A DNA stretch of 64,000 bases from Paenibacillus sp. MBLB1832 (lineage in GTDB: Bacteria > Bacillota > Bacilli > Paenibacillales > NBRC-103111), in contig NZ_CP130319.1 of the NCBI RefSeq assembly GCF_032271945.1, positions 265,001 through 329,000 of the forward strand, read 5' to 3'. Below the pieces are notes generated by a model. The model was not told where the DNA came from. It saw nothing but the letters and a program-made list of their open reading frames with translations, and searched no databases. Made by a program: the position numbers and the translations under genes. Shown here piece after piece: positions 1-11,626 of this stretch. Positions within the stretch are counted from its first letter, which is position 1, and every line of letters begins with the position of its first letter.

Positions 1-1
1 G

Positions 2-31
2 CAAGCTTTCGGAGAAAGCTTCGAAAGCTTG
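2..31. repeat. Perfect 10-bp inverted repeat in the 16S-23S spacer
   Basis: Bases 2-11 (CAAGCTTTCG) are the exact reverse complement of bases 22-31, with a 10-base loop. It sits just upstream of tRNA-Ile in what should be the 16S-23S spacer. It may form a spacer RNA hairpin; the role is inferred and the 16S gene itself lies outside the window. Confidence 0.5.
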
Positions 32-66
32 TAGGTGGGTTTTTATTTTGAGGAATTTCCCTATAC

Positions 67-143
<77 letters not shown>

Positions 144-161
144 ATTTAATAATTCCTATAT

Positions 162-237
162 GGGGCCATAGCTCAGCTGGGAGAGCGCCTGCCTTGCAAG
201 CAGGAGGTCAGCGGTTCGATCCCGCTTGGCTCCACCA
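162..237 (+). tRNA. tRNA-Ala (TGC)
   Basis: A 76-base tRNA with acceptor GGGGCCA, anticodon TGC at 195-197 and an encoded CCA. It follows tRNA-Ile by 18 bases, the classic Ile-Ala spacer pair. Confidence 0.98.
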
Positions 238-360
238 TAATCCATTTGAAGACAGAGATTTCCAAGAAATTTCGACTTGAAATGGTGTTGCAAGATATGA
301 TAAGATAACTTTCGCCGCTGAAATAGGGTGAAGAAAATCGAATCACTGTAACAAAGTTGT

Positions 361-397
361 TCCTTGAAAACTAGATAACGAAACGAAATGTAAAGTA
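361..397 (+). other. 5' arm of the 23S rRNA processing stem
   Basis: This stretch (ending AACGAAACGAAATGTAAAGTA) is largely complementary to 3420-3453, on the far side of the 23S gene. The two arms would pair into a long stalk enclosing pre-23S, the usual substrate for RNase III-type maturation. The pairing is seen in the sequence; the enzyme is inferred. Confidence 0.7.
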
Positions 398-453
398 AGA
401 ACTTAGGTTGTGTTAACCTTAGGGTTACACAAAATCTTTAAATGTAATTTCTA

Positions 454-3367
<2,914 letters not shown>

Positions 3368-3377
3368 ATATAGGGAT

Positions 3378-3396
3378 CTTTTAGCGGAGCTAAAAG
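3378..3396 (+). other. Short perfect hairpin after 23S
   Basis: CTTTTAGC-GGA-GCTAAAAG forms a perfect 8-bp stem 10 bases after the 23S end. No U-run follows, so it is not an intrinsic terminator; it may be a processing or spacer hairpin. Confidence 0.5.
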
Positions 3397-3419
3397 TCTC
3401 TCAGCTTTCCTAAGTAGCA

Positions 3420-3453
3420 TACTTTACAAAGTTTCGTATCTAGTTTTCAGGGA
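3420..3453 (+). other. 3' arm of the 23S rRNA processing stem
   Basis: The partner of 361-397 (contains GTTTCGTATCTAGTTTTCAG). It lies directly before the tRNA cluster; no 5S rRNA sequence lies between 3368 and 3482. Confidence 0.7.
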
Positions 3454-3482
3454 ATACTATTCCTGAATCGTATATATATCTT

Positions 3483-3574
3483 GGAGAGATACCCAAGTGG
3501 CTATAAGGGGACCCTCTGCTAAGGGGTTAGACTGCGTAAGTGGTGCGAGGGTTCGAATCCCTCTCTCTCCGCCA
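3483..3574 (+). tRNA. tRNA-Ser (GCT)
   Basis: A 92-base class II tRNA with a long variable arm, anticodon GCT at 3518-3520, acceptor GGAGAGA and an encoded CCA. First of an eight-tRNA cluster distal to the rRNA operon. Confidence 0.96.
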
Positions 3575-3600
3575 GTTCCAAATATATATACATTTTATGT

Positions 3601-3677
3601 GGCGGCGTAGCTCAGCTGGCTAGAGCGTACGGTTCATACCCGTAAGGTCGGGGGTTCGAGCCCCTCTGCCGCTACCA
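3601..3677 (+). tRNA. tRNA-Met (CAT), elongator type
   Basis: Anticodon CAT at 3635-3637 and an encoded CCA. The first acceptor pair is G-T, not the C-A mismatch of bacterial initiator tRNA, so I call it elongator. A lysidine-modified tRNA-Ile2 also has a CAT gene anticodon, but the body resembles elongator tRNA-Met of Bacillus. Confidence 0.93.
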
Positions 3678-3696
3678 TAAAACCAAAAAACCAGAT

Positions 3697-3772
3697 GGAG
3701 GCTTAGCTCAGCTGGGAGAGCATCTGCCTTACAAGCAGAGGGTCGGCGGTTCGATCCCGTCAGCCTCCACCA
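3697..3772 (+). tRNA. tRNA-Val (TAC)
   Basis: A 76-base tRNA with anticodon TAC at 3730-3732, acceptor GGAGGCT and an encoded CCA. Confidence 0.97.
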
Positions 3773-3783
3773 TTATTTTTTAT

Positions 3784-3859
<76 letters not shown>

Positions 3860-3882
3860 TTTTTTGTAAAGATTTGTAGCAT

Positions 3883-3959
3883 GGAGCTGTGGTGTAGTGG
3901 CCTAACATGCCTGCCTGTCACGCAGGAGACCGCGGGTTCGAATCCCGTCAGCTCCGCCA
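3883..3959 (+). tRNA. tRNA-Asp (GTC)
   Basis: A 77-base tRNA with anticodon GTC at 3917-3919, acceptor GGAGCTG, discriminator G and an encoded CCA. Confidence 0.96.
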
Positions 3960-4004
3960 TTTCTTATCACAATTAATGAAAAATATGTTATAAATCAATC
4001 ATTT

Positions 4005-4077
<73 letters not shown>

Positions 4078-4121
4078 TTGAGATGGTTGTATTGCATTGG
4101 CAATACGGGTATCTCGTATCC

Positions 4122-4203
4122 GGAGGCTTAGTGAAGTGGCTAAACACGGCAGACTGTAAATCTGCTCTCTTCGAGTTCGGTGGTTCGAATCCATCAGCCT
4201 CCA
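4122..4203 (+). tRNA. tRNA-Tyr (GTA)
   Basis: An 82-base class II tRNA with anticodon GTA at 4156-4158, a long variable arm and acceptor GGAGGCT. CCA is not encoded. Confidence 0.97.
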
Positions 4204-4214
4204 TTTTTACCTAC

Positions 4215-4287
4215 GAGTCATTAGCTCAGTTGGTAGAGCACCTGACTTTTAATCAGGGTGTCGTAGGTTCGAATCCTACATGACTCA
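4215..4287 (+). tRNA. tRNA-Lys (TTT)
   Basis: A 73-base tRNA with anticodon TTT at 4248-4250 and acceptor GAGTCAT. CCA is not encoded. Last of the cluster. Confidence 0.97.
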
Positions 4288-4338
4288 CTTTTATAAGTAA
4301 ACGTACAAGGCCGAGGGGTCTTTTTTTGTTTGTATAGT

Positions 4339-4373
4339 AAAAAGCATCCTAAACGATTAGGATGCTTTTTTTT
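4339..4373. terminator. Intrinsic terminator after the tRNA cluster
   Basis: AAAGCATCCTAA and TTAGGATGCTTT form a 12-bp stem with a short loop, followed by a T-run (4366-4373) and preceded by an A-run. It can end the tRNA transcript and also the convergent gene at 4379-4678. Confidence 0.9.
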
Positions 4374-4378
4374 GCTGT

Positions 4379-4678
4379 TCACAGCTTAGATGCAACCGAT
4401 TGCATCTTTTGCTCGATCGAGGCGCTCTTATCGCGCCGATCGTCGATTTTGATGGAGGTCGAGACTCGAGCAGCGCCGTTCATGAAGGGAACCTCATGGA
4501 CGCTGCGGATGACCTCAAATAGTCGGTCCAATGGGCCTTCCAGAATGGTGCCCATGGCAGTCATTTCAAAGCGGATATCCGTATGCCGCGCTAATTCTTT
4601 ATGTAAGTCAGCAACATAGCTGCTGAGACTTGTTGTTGCTGTACCGATGGGAATGATGGTGAATTCAGCAATAGCCAT
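4379..4678 (-). CDS. MTH1187/YqgV family (UPF0045) thiamine-binding-type protein
   Basis: A 99-residue protein of the UPF0045 family (MTH1187 in archaea, YqgV in Bacillus), a small ferredoxin-like fold reported to bind thiamine-like ligands and to oligomerise. The N-terminus (MAIAEFTIIPIGT), the central TAMGTILEGP and the acidic helix with EVIRSVHEVPF match the family pattern. It is cytosolic, with no signal peptide. A Shine-Dalgarno AAGGAG lies about 12 bases before the ATG. It sits 54 bases downstream of the GMC oxidoreductase on the same strand, so it could be the last gene of that unit, but no functional link is evident. Confidence 0.85.
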   Translation of the reverse strand: MAIAEFTIIPIGTATTSLSSYVADLHKELARHTDIRFEMTAMGTILEGPLDRLFEVIRSVHEVPFMNGAARVSTSIKIDDRRDKSASIEQKMQSVASKL

Positions 4679-4732
4679 ATGTTTGTGTTAGCTCCTTTCC
4701 TTAGAATGGTTCATTACCAGTAAGGATAACAA

Positions 4733-6295
4733 TTAGGAGCTCGCAAGGTCAATGATGTAATCTGCAGTGCGAGCGGCTAGAGCCATGACCGTCAGTGTGG
4801 GATTGCCACCACTGGAGGTTACGAAAATACTGGCATCGCAGATGAACAAATTGGGGATGTCATGACTCTGACCATACGAGTTGACCACTGAGGTGGACGG
4901 GTCATTGCCCATCCGGCATCCGCCCATCAAATGTTGGGTGTCAGGTACGACATAGGGATTTTCACCGCCCGCGGCACGAAGAATCATGCTCATGTAATCA
5001 ACGGCGTGATCGATGAGTCTGAGATCGTTGTCGCTGTAATGGAACGAGAGGGAGGCAATTGGCATGCCCCACTCATCTTTTTCATCTGAAAGCGATACGT
5101 GATTATGCCAGTCGGGAAGCACTTCTCCTACCATTTTCAAGCGACCATAGAAATTGTAGTCCTGCATGGTTTGCCGGAAGGAAGTACCCCACATAGGGGC
5201 ATGCGTTGCTTTGCGAATTCCTTCGGCCATCTCGATCGGCCTCGAGCCATGGGCATGCAGGGTGTAGCCGCGGACGAAGCCTCTTCGTGGATCCGTTTCG
5301 TAGAAGTCTTGTGTGGACGCGAGAACAGGAATGCCCTTGTACAGGCGAACCTCTTGCTCGAATTTCGCATAGACGTCGTGACTGCTATGGGTCATGATAG
5401 CTCGTCCTACCCAACCGCTGGAATTGGCTAATCCATCTGGGAACGCTGGTGTCGCGGAGTGAAGGAGCAGTCGTGGTGTTTCTACCGCATGTGCACAGAG
5501 TATGACGGTCTTGGCACGCTGTCGATAGGTTGTCCCGTGGTGGACAAAGAGAACACCGCACACATGTCCATAGCAATCTACTTCGATTTGAATGACTCTG
5601 CATTCCGCAAGGATTTCGGCGCCAGCTTGAACGGCTTTAGGGATGTGAACGCTGAGCGTACTAAATTTGGCCTGCGGCATGCAACCCTGGAGGCAGAATC
5701 CACGATTTATGCAAGCGGGTCGGCCTTCAGCAGGTTCGGAAAGGATGGCCAATGGTGTCAGGGCGGATTGAATACCGAGCGATTTGCAGCCTTTTTGAAA
5801 CAAAATAGCGTTCTGGCTTAAGCTCTCGTGGGCTGGGTAAGGATAAGGACCATGGAAATTCCCCCATGGGAAATGTTTGGGTCCAGAAACGGATGCTTCG
5901 TGTTCGATTTTCGTGTAATAAGGTTCAAGGTCCTTATAATGAAAGGGCCAATCTTCGCCTACACCATCGATGGCTTTTGTTTTGAAATCAGACTCATGGA
6001 ACCGTAGGAAAACGCCTGTGAAGTTCTGTGTACCTCCGCCAATTCCTTTCCCTGATTGATGATGTCCTGAGATAAACGATGGATCGGCCTCCACCAGCCG
6101 TGTGTCCTCCCATCTTAAGGTTTGCATGCTTAATTCATCACTGGCAAAATCACGCAGAGGATCGCGCCAAGGGCCGGCATCGAGAACAACCACGCCAAGA
6201 CCAGCTTCGCTTAACTCTTTTGCTAAAACTCCGCCAGCTGCACCTGCCCCAACGATAACAATATCAACTATTTCATTTTCATTGCGCCATTTCAT
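4733..6295 (-). CDS. GMC-family FAD-dependent oxidoreductase (gluconate 2-dehydrogenase large-subunit type)
   Basis: A 520-residue flavoprotein of the GMC (glucose-methanol-choline) family. The FAD-binding Rossmann motif VIVGAGAAGG is at about residues 13-22, and the C-terminal catalytic region has HLMGGCRMG and GGNPTLTVMALAAR. Family members oxidise sugars, polyols or alcohols; which substrate is used here cannot be read from the sequence. The start ATG overlaps the stop of the upstream subunit-3 gene by 4 bases (ATGA), so the two are translationally coupled and probably form a complex. No signal peptide and no cytochrome c subunit are seen nearby. Confidence 0.9.
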   Translation of the reverse strand: MKWRNENEIVDIVIVGAGAAGGVLAKELSEAGLGVVVLDAGPWRDPLRDFASDELSMQTLRWEDTRLVEADPSFISGHHQSGKGIGGGTQNFTGVFLRFHESDFKTKAIDGVGEDWPFHYKDLEPYYTKIEHEASVSGPKHFPWGNFHGPYPYPAHESLSQNAILFQKGCKSLGIQSALTPLAILSEPAEGRPACINRGFCLQGCMPQAKFSTLSVHIPKAVQAGAEILAECRVIQIEVDCYGHVCGVLFVHHGTTYRQRAKTVILCAHAVETPRLLLHSATPAFPDGLANSSGWVGRAIMTHSSHDVYAKFEQEVRLYKGIPVLASTQDFYETDPRRGFVRGYTLHAHGSRPIEMAEGIRKATHAPMWGTSFRQTMQDYNFYGRLKMVGEVLPDWHNHVSLSDEKDEWGMPIASLSFHYSDNDLRLIDHAVDYMSMILRAAGGENPYVVPDTQHLMGGCRMGNDPSTSVVNSYGQSHDIPNLFICDASIFVTSSGGNPTLTVMALAARTADYIIDLASS

Positions 6296-6888
6296 GATCG
6301 TTTCACAGCCTCCCAGGTTTCGAGTTGGTCTGGTTCTTGTAAAGAATACCCCCTAGGATAGGCAGGCCCGCCAAACCCAATTTCAGACCAAATGAGCGGA
6401 TGTGCATAGTAAGCTTCAATACTGAGTTGGTGGAGCTTGTCGAACAATAATTTTTGAGATATTCCTTCCCAATTTTTCGTAGTCGGATAACTTCCATCAT
6501 GAATTTGCAGCATGATGTTGCGTTGCATATCTTCTCTTAATTGAAAGAAAGGCTGACTGTTCTGATACCAGCCTGTTTCATCAATAGCTTTAAGTCCTCG
6601 GCTTATGAATTCACGAAGGCCAGGCATACCTACCAGCTGATAGCCCTCGCCGCGATGGTCCGTTAATTTGTGGTCGATATGATGAATGATAAATTGAATA
6701 ACTTCACCTCGATGATCGTCCATGAGCAAGGAGCACCAAGCCCGCAAGTTCTCAGCTTCAATTGCGGTCAAGGAGCTCAAGGCATGCTCGCGATGCATAC
6801 GTGTTTTTATAATGGATTGGGTATGTTTATCCCACTCGGTAAAGCCCTCCATGATGTCAAAGCTTGGATAATGGTTATGATCACTCAT
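6292..6888 (-). CDS. Gluconate 2-dehydrogenase subunit 3 family protein
   Basis: A 198-residue protein resembling the small gamma subunit (subunit 3) that accompanies GMC-type gluconate dehydrogenases. It begins MSDHNHYPSFDIMEGF and ends in a conserved-looking PAYPRGY segment. In Gram-negative homologues this subunit carries a twin-arginine signal and exports the complex; no such signal is visible here, which suggests a cytoplasmic pair. GGAGG lies 11 bases before the ATG. It is the first gene of the two-gene unit and overlaps the next by ATGA. The family call rests on pattern and partner, so moderate confidence. Confidence 0.75.
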   Translation of the reverse strand: MSDHNHYPSFDIMEGFTEWDKHTQSIIKTRMHREHALSSLTAIEAENLRAWCSLLMDDHRGEVIQFIIHHIDHKLTDHRGEGYQLVGMPGLREFISRGLKAIDETGWYQNSQPFFQLREDMQRNIMLQIHDGSYPTTKNWEGISQKLLFDKLHQLSIEAYYAHPLIWSEIGFGGPAYPRGYSLQEPDQLETWEAVKRS

Positions 6889-7133
6889 GCCTCTTTACCT
6901 CCATAGCAAGAAATCATCTTGCAAAAGTACTACTACAATTATTTCCAAAACAGCTGAGAATATGAGGTTTATTTAGTTTCTTCAAGAATGATGTTGAAAT
7001 GATTGGTACGGATACCAAAGTCATGACGGATAGGTAATATCTTTAGAATGAAAGACTTTTCGCTATCGTGGTACTCTTGTACTTGGAAAAGAGAACGTAG
7101 ACATCTAACATTGCACTTATAGGAGGAACTACT

Positions 7134-7985
7134 ATGATAAAGAGATTTGCTCGACGTGCCTTAGGACTGACAGCTGCTATTACAATTGCATTATCAGCAA
7201 CAACGGCAGTTTCTGCCTATGCTGCAAATGATGATATGGATGCCGTCTCTCTAGCGAAAAAGATGATTGGTGTCGATTATACGAAAAGTGATGAAACGCC
7301 ATCTGCAGGATTTGACTCCTCAGGTCTCATCTATTACGTTTATGGAACATTAAATTATACGGTGCCTAGAACGTTGAGCGGACAATTTAACATGAAATCC
7401 ACGAAAATTAGAAAAATAGATAAGGCAGAGCCAGGCGATCTGCTATTCTTTGGCAGTGGCACGAAGCCGACGTTTGCTGGGATTTATATCGGTTCAGGAA
7501 AGATAGTCATGGCCTCCAAGAGCAAAGATGAAGTCGTTACACGCAATGTGAGTGAACTGAAAGGCAGGTTTATTGGGGGAAGAAGCATTCTAAATGCGAA
7601 AGATCGTTTGAAAGCTGAACTCATTCTAACCGCGCAGAAGTACTTAGGGACTCCTTATGTATTCGGTGCAAAATATGGACAAACAAAAACGATGGATTGC
7701 TCCTCGTTTACGAAGACGGTATTTGCTGAGTACGGGATCACGCTGCCGCGTGTATCGCGCGACCAAGCAAAGGAAGGTGTGTACGTTAGCAAGAGCAACT
7801 TGCAAACGGGTGATCTCGTCTTTTTTACAACGGTAGATTCAGGTAAAAATATTGGGCATGTGGGCATCTATGTCGGTGATGGCATGATGATTCATACGTA
7901 CGGTGAAGGCGGAGTTAAATATACGTCGATTAATAAAGAATGGTGGGCAGACCACTATGTAACGGCTCGACGTATTCTGAAATAA
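7134..7985 (+). CDS. Secreted tandem NlpC/P60 cell-wall peptidase with a degenerate first domain
   Basis: A 283-residue exported protein. The signal peptide is KRFARR plus a hydrophobic stretch ending VSAYA at about residue 30. Two NlpC/P60 modules follow. The second (about 160-283) has the full catalytic set: Cys189 in MDCSSF, His242 in GHVGIY and His254. The first (about 37-153) keeps the fold motifs (FDSSG, PGDLLFF, GIYIGSGK), but the matching positions are Ser62, Phe114 and Met126, so it should be inactive and may bind peptidoglycan or regulate the active domain. The family cleaves D-Glu to diamino-acid bonds in wall peptides. AGGAGG precedes the ATG, and a terminator follows directly. 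Confidence 0.93.
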   Translation: MIKRFARRALGLTAAITIALSATTAVSAYAANDDMDAVSLAKKMIGVDYTKSDETPSAGFDSSGLIYYVYGTLNYTVPRTLSGQFNMKSTKIRKIDKAEPGDLLFFGSGTKPTFAGIYIGSGKIVMASKSKDEVVTRNVSELKGRFIGGRSILNAKDRLKAELILTAQKYLGTPYVFGAKYGQTKTMDCSSFTKTVFAEYGITLPRVSRDQAKEGVYVSKSNLQTGDLVFFTTVDSGKNIGHVGIYVGDGMMIHTYGEGGVKYTSINKEWWADHYVTARRILK

Positions 7986-7994
7986 GGCAGGAAA

Positions 7995-8033
7995 AAAGAA
8001 CCCTTGAGACCTCATCTGGTCCGGGGGTTCTTT
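7995..8033 (+). terminator. Intrinsic terminator after the NlpC/P60 gene
   Basis: AAAGAACCC pairs with GGGTTCTTT across an inner partly paired loop. It ends the preceding gene and shows that an upstream-extended start for the next gene would be wrong. Confidence 0.75.
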
Positions 8034-8059
8034 CGGATTCACAGGGTAGCCCGAACCTA

Positions 8060-8068
8060 TGGTACAAT
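8060..8068 (+). promoter_or_regulatory. Extended -10 promoter for the PucR-type gene
   Basis: TGGTACAAT fits an extended -10 (TGn plus TACAAT) 47 bases before the ATG at 8115. The -35 is weak (TTCACA at 8038-8043, spacing 19). Confidence 0.5.
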
Positions 8069-8114
8069 AGAGAGAATAGATAGAAAATTGCATGTGGTGC
8101 AGGGAGTGAAGGCA

Positions 8115-9230
8115 ATGATTTGGGAGCAAGTCAAAGAGCGATTGGAAGCGGTTTTACAGTCGCGGGTACAGATGAGCCTGATACCTGAGTCCGATTGGTA
8201 CCAGCTTGTGGAGGATCAGCGAAAGCAGCCAGAAGGCTTCACTCGGAGTGTTAACTTGGGTGATGAAGTCTTATTCTTCGTTTCTCAGGAAAATAAGGAA
8301 ATCCGTGTCTTTCAAATAAATGGGAGCCAATTGTCCGTATCCGAGCGAAAGCTTGTCGAATTGACGATTGAATCGAAGCAACCGCAGGAGAAGAAGCAGA
8401 AGCAAGCTTTTGTTTCCGAGGATGAGAGGAAATCTCAGCAACTCCGAGAGTGGCTGCTGCTGCAAATGGAGCGAGGGACAAGCCATGCTGAGCTGCCGGA
8501 TGCGTTGGCGTCACAATCTTCTCTTTATTCAACGAAAATTCCTCTACTGCTCTATGGAGATTATCCCGCTAATCAACGCGTCTCTTACACGGAGCTAAAG
8601 AAGCTATTGGAGTCTTTCTTCGAAGCAGATATTATTCTAATCCCACTGCTAGAGAAGGAATGGATGATCTTAGCACCAGAAGGATTAATCACGAGCGGCA
8701 GTGAGGAGCGCGAGGGGGACGAGGAGGAAAGCGTTGAGCAAACGCTAGATGCCTTGGGTTCAGGATTATATGAGATGCTGGCCAATGAATGGGTAGGCGA
8801 ATGTCACTTAGCAATTGATTTTCCAGTGAAACCGGCGAAATCTTTGCTGGCTACTGTTCTGAAGTTACGTGAAACAATTATGCTAGGCCGATCTTTCCAT
8901 GTTGGCAGCTTTATTCATTTGCGCTGGGAGCTTCGTCTGGAGAAGTTGCTGCATCTTATTGAAGAAGAAGATAAAGCTGATTTCTTAGATCAAGTGCTCC
9001 GCGGCACGGATCATGTGCTGGATAGTGAGACAGTAACAACGCTGGATCATTTCTTCTCCTTAGACTGCAATGTGAGTGAAACGGCGAAGAAGTTATATAT
9101 TCATCGTAATACGCTGTTGTACCGGTTGGATAAGTTCAAAAACGAGACAGGATTGGATGTTAGGACCTTCAATCATGCCGTTTTAGTACGTCTTGCACTG
9201 CTATTGTACAAAGTAACGAAAAGAAAGTGA
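8115..9230 (+). CDS. PucR-type helix-turn-helix transcriptional regulator
   Basis: A 371-residue regulator. The C-terminal 60 residues form a PucR/CdaR-type HTH domain ([20 protein letters not shown], then TLLYRLDK). The preceding roughly 300 residues are poorly conserved and probably act as a sensor; no known ligand domain is recognised. I chose the ATG at 8115 because GGGAG lies 8 bases upstream and because any earlier start would run through the preceding terminator and promoter. It lies 112 bases before the MsmX-type ATPase gene, so it may control carbohydrate-uptake genes; that is inference from neighbourhood only. Confidence 0.85.
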   Translation: MIWEQVKERLEAVLQSRVQMSLIPESDWYQLVEDQRKQPEGFTRSVNLGDEVLFFVSQENKEIRVFQINGSQLSVSERKLVELTIESKQPQEKKQKQAFVSEDERKSQQLREWLLLQMERGTSHAELPDALASQSSLYSTKIPLLLYGDYPANQRVSYTELKKLLESFFEADIILIPLLEKEWMILAPEGLITSGSEEREGDEEESVEQTLDALGSGLYEMLANEWVGECHLAIDFPVKPAKSLLATVLKLRETIMLGRSFHVGSFIHLRWELRLEKLLHLIEEEDKADFLDQVLRGTDHVLDSETVTTLDHFFSLDCNVSETAKKLYIHRNTLLYRLDKFKNETGLDVRTFNHAVLVRLALLLYKVTKRK

Positions 9231-9342
9231 TTTTTTTGTAGGGATTGTGCATAGTCAGTCCGCTGTTAGTGGGGTAAGATGTGAATATAGAAATGTTGAT
9301 AAAGAACGCATTCGAACGATAAATTGTAGGGGGAATGAAATC

Positions 9343-10473
9343 ATGGCAGGCGTACGTTTAAATCATATCGTTAAAAAGTATTCTGGTGCAGAAGAATCCA
9401 CAGTTAAGGATTTCCATCTTGAAATTGCTGATAAAGAATTCGTAGTTCTTGTAGGTGCTTCCGGTTGCGGAAAATCCACAACACTTCGTATGATCGCAGG
9501 ACTAGAGGAAATTACTGAAGGTGAACTTTACATCGGAGACCGCCTTGTAAATGACGTAGCTCCTAAAGATCGCGATATCGCGATGGTTTTCCAATCTTAC
9601 GCTCTTTATCCGCATATGACGGTTTATCAAAACATGGCGTTCGGTTTGAAACTTCGTAAATTCAAAAAAGCTGATATCGATGCTCGTGTTCGCGAAGCAG
9701 CGAAAATTCTAGATATCGTTCACTTGTTGGATCGTAAGCCAAAAGCACTTTCTGGTGGTCAACGTCAACGTGTTGCCTTGGGCCGTGCGATTGTTCGTGA
9801 GCCACAAGTATTCTTAATGGATGAGCCGCTTTCCAACTTGGATGCGAAACTTCGTGTACAAATGCGTGCGGAAATCACTAAATTGACTAAACGTCTTGGT
9901 GTTACGACAATTTACGTAACGCATGACCAAATCGAAGCAATGACAATGGGCGATCGTATCGTTGTTATGGATAAAGGTATTATTCAACAAGCGGCTACAC
10001 CAGAAGAAATCTACAACTTCCCAGTGAACATGTTCGTTGCAGGCTTCATCGGATCCCCATCCATGAACTTCATGTCTGGAACATTGACACAAGAAGGCGG
10101 CGGCATTTTCTTCAAAGCTGGTTCCGTAAACGTAGAAGTTCCTGCTGGTAAAGCACAAGTTCTGAAAGACAAAGGATTCGTTGGCAAAGAAGTGATTCTG
10201 GGAGTTCGTCCTGAAGATATTCACGAAGAGCCAGTATTCTTGGAAGCTTCCCCGAACACAGTATTCAACGTAAACGTTGAATTGACTGAGAACTTGGGTC
10301 ATGAAATGTACTTGTACTTGAACGGTATTGGCGCTAACACTGTAATTGCACGTGTTGACGGTCGTTCTGGAATCAAAGAAGGTACTAACGTTAAATTGGC
10401 ACTTGATATGAACAAAGTTCATTTCTTCGATAAAGAAACAACACTTTCCATCTTGGTTAACCCTAACCTATAG
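9343..10473 (+). CDS. msmX: Carbohydrate ABC importer ATPase, MsmX/UgpC type
   Basis: A 376-residue ATPase of the MalK/MsmX/UgpC class, with Walker [10 protein letters not shown], signature [15 protein letters not shown], Walker [13 protein letters not shown], switch histidine YVTHDQ and a C-terminal TOBE regulatory region. In Bacillus one MsmX energises many sugar importers whose operons lack an ATPase; the operon at 49230-52963 here also lacks one and is a plausible client. The start at 9343 is set by AGGGGGA eight bases upstream. It stands alone between a regulator and a strong terminator. Codon choice is that of a highly expressed gene. Confidence 0.94.
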   Translation: MAGVRLNHIVKKYSGAEESTVKDFHLEIADKEFVVLVGASGCGKSTTLRMIAGLEEITEGELYIGDRLVNDVAPKDRDIAMVFQSYALYPHMTVYQNMAFGLKLRKFKKADIDARVREAAKILDIVHLLDRKPKALSGGQRQRVALGRAIVREPQVFLMDEPLSNLDAKLRVQMRAEITKLTKRLGVTTIYVTHDQIEAMTMGDRIVVMDKGIIQQAATPEEIYNFPVNMFVAGFIGSPSMNFMSGTLTQEGGGIFFKAGSVNVEVPAGKAQVLKDKGFVGKEVILGVRPEDIHEEPVFLEASPNTVFNVNVELTENLGHEMYLYLNGIGANTVIARVDGRSGIKEGTNVKLALDMNKVHFFDKETTLSILVNPNL

Positions 10474-10484
10474 GATTGTACAGA

Positions 10485-10513
10485 AAGGCCAGCCGTTATC
10501 GGCTGGCTTTTTT
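10485..10513 (+). terminator. Intrinsic terminator after msmX
   Basis: GCCAGCCG-TTAT-CGGCTGGC stem followed by a T-run. Confidence 0.92.
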
Positions 10514-10648
10514 GTATGAAGTGCCGCGGATTATGCACACGAGAGTTGATTTCAATAAGGTATTCTATTACGATGAAACTATTGGGAAGCCTGTTTGCTG
10601 CATGCTGAGCACCTGGTACATAAGCAAATTCGAAGGAGTTAGTGAACA

Positions 10649-11590
10649 ATGGCCAAAAAAGTAAAGGTTTCCGAGATGATAGAGCAGTTACATATGGAAG
10701 TGTTAGCTGGGGAAGGCGGCTTAAAACGGCCGATTACCACGGGAGATTTGCATCGTCCTGGTCTTGAGATGGCGGGCTATTTCAATTACCATCCGAGAGA
10801 ACGGATTATGCTTTTGGGCAAAACCGAAGTGACCTTTATGGAAATGCTGACGGTTGGGGTTCGCCGCAATCGGGTAGAGCAGCTATGTGCGCCTGAGGAA
10901 ACGCCGTGTATCATCGTAACACGAGGATTGGATGTCCCAGTAGAGCTGCTCGAAGAGGCGAACAAGCAGAACATGCCTGTGCTGCGCACGCAGATTTCAA
11001 CGACGATTTTCGCCAGCCGCTTGACGGGCTTTCTTGAGAATAAGCTGGCTCCAAGCACGACCATACATGGGGTTCTTGTAGATGTGTACGGGGTTGGCAT
11101 GCTGATTACAGGAAGCAGTGGCATCGGGAAAAGTGAAACAGCGCTGGAGCTTGTAAAGAGAGGGCACCGACTCATCGCGGATGACGCGGTGGAAATTCGT
11201 CAGAATGGCGATAAAGTGTTAACGGGGAATGCGCCGGAATTGATTCGCCATTTGCTCGAAATTCGCGGCGTCGGCATTATTAATGTGATGACGTTATTCG
11301 GGGCAGGGGCCATCCGGAACGTGAAGAAAATTTCCGTTGTGGTGAAGCTGGAGAACTGGCAGCAAGAGAAACAATACGATCGTCTAGGCTTAGATGAAGA
11401 GTTGACGAGAATTATCGATACGGACTTGCCACTCGTGACGATCCCTGTTCGTCCAGGCCGAAACTTGGCCGTTATCGTTGAAGTTGCGGCTATGAATTAT
11501 CGTTTGAAACGCATGGGATACAATGCGGCACTGCAATTTACGAATAAATTGACGGAATCGATTAATGAGGATTATGAAGATTTTGATTGA
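10649..11590 (+). CDS. hprK: HPr kinase/phosphorylase
   Basis: A 313-residue bifunctional enzyme that phosphorylates Ser46 of HPr (and Crh) with ATP or pyrophosphate, and removes it by phosphorolysis. This is the central sensor of carbon catabolite repression in low-GC Gram-positives. The N-terminal domain is followed by the catalytic part with Walker A GSSGIGKS and the family signature [16 protein letters not shown] lies before the ATG. Gene order hprK-lgt-ppaX-acyltransferase is the same as in Bacillus. A matching substrate, the Crh-position protein with Ser46, is encoded at 28735. Confidence 0.98.
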   Translation: MAKKVKVSEMIEQLHMEVLAGEGGLKRPITTGDLHRPGLEMAGYFNYHPRERIMLLGKTEVTFMEMLTVGVRRNRVEQLCAPEETPCIIVTRGLDVPVELLEEANKQNMPVLRTQISTTIFASRLTGFLENKLAPSTTIHGVLVDVYGVGMLITGSSGIGKSETALELVKRGHRLIADDAVEIRQNGDKVLTGNAPELIRHLLEIRGVGIINVMTLFGAGAIRNVKKISVVVKLENWQQEKQYDRLGLDEELTRIIDTDLPLVTIPVRPGRNLAVIVEVAAMNYRLKRMGYNAALQFTNKLTESINEDYEDFD

Positions 11591-11626
11591 TAAAACATGC
11601 AACATACCTATTAAAGGAGTGAAACT

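Noticed and set aside
5099..5821. Plus-strand ORFs opposite the GMC oxidoreductase
   Set aside because: They are antisense shadows of a clear gene and lack ribosome sites.
9296..9325. Promoter-like TTGATA-18-TAAATT before msmX
   Set aside because: The -10 would end 2 bases before the ribosome-binding site, leaving no room for a leader carrying it.
9814..10422. A 202-codon minus-strand ORF in msmX, and similar long antisense ORFs in tpiA, gpmI and eno
   Set aside because: Strong codon bias of highly expressed genes removes stops from the antisense frame; compositions are unlike proteins.
10476..10664. A 62-codon ORF between msmX and hprK
   Set aside because: It starts within the msmX terminator and overlaps the hprK start; no family resemblance.
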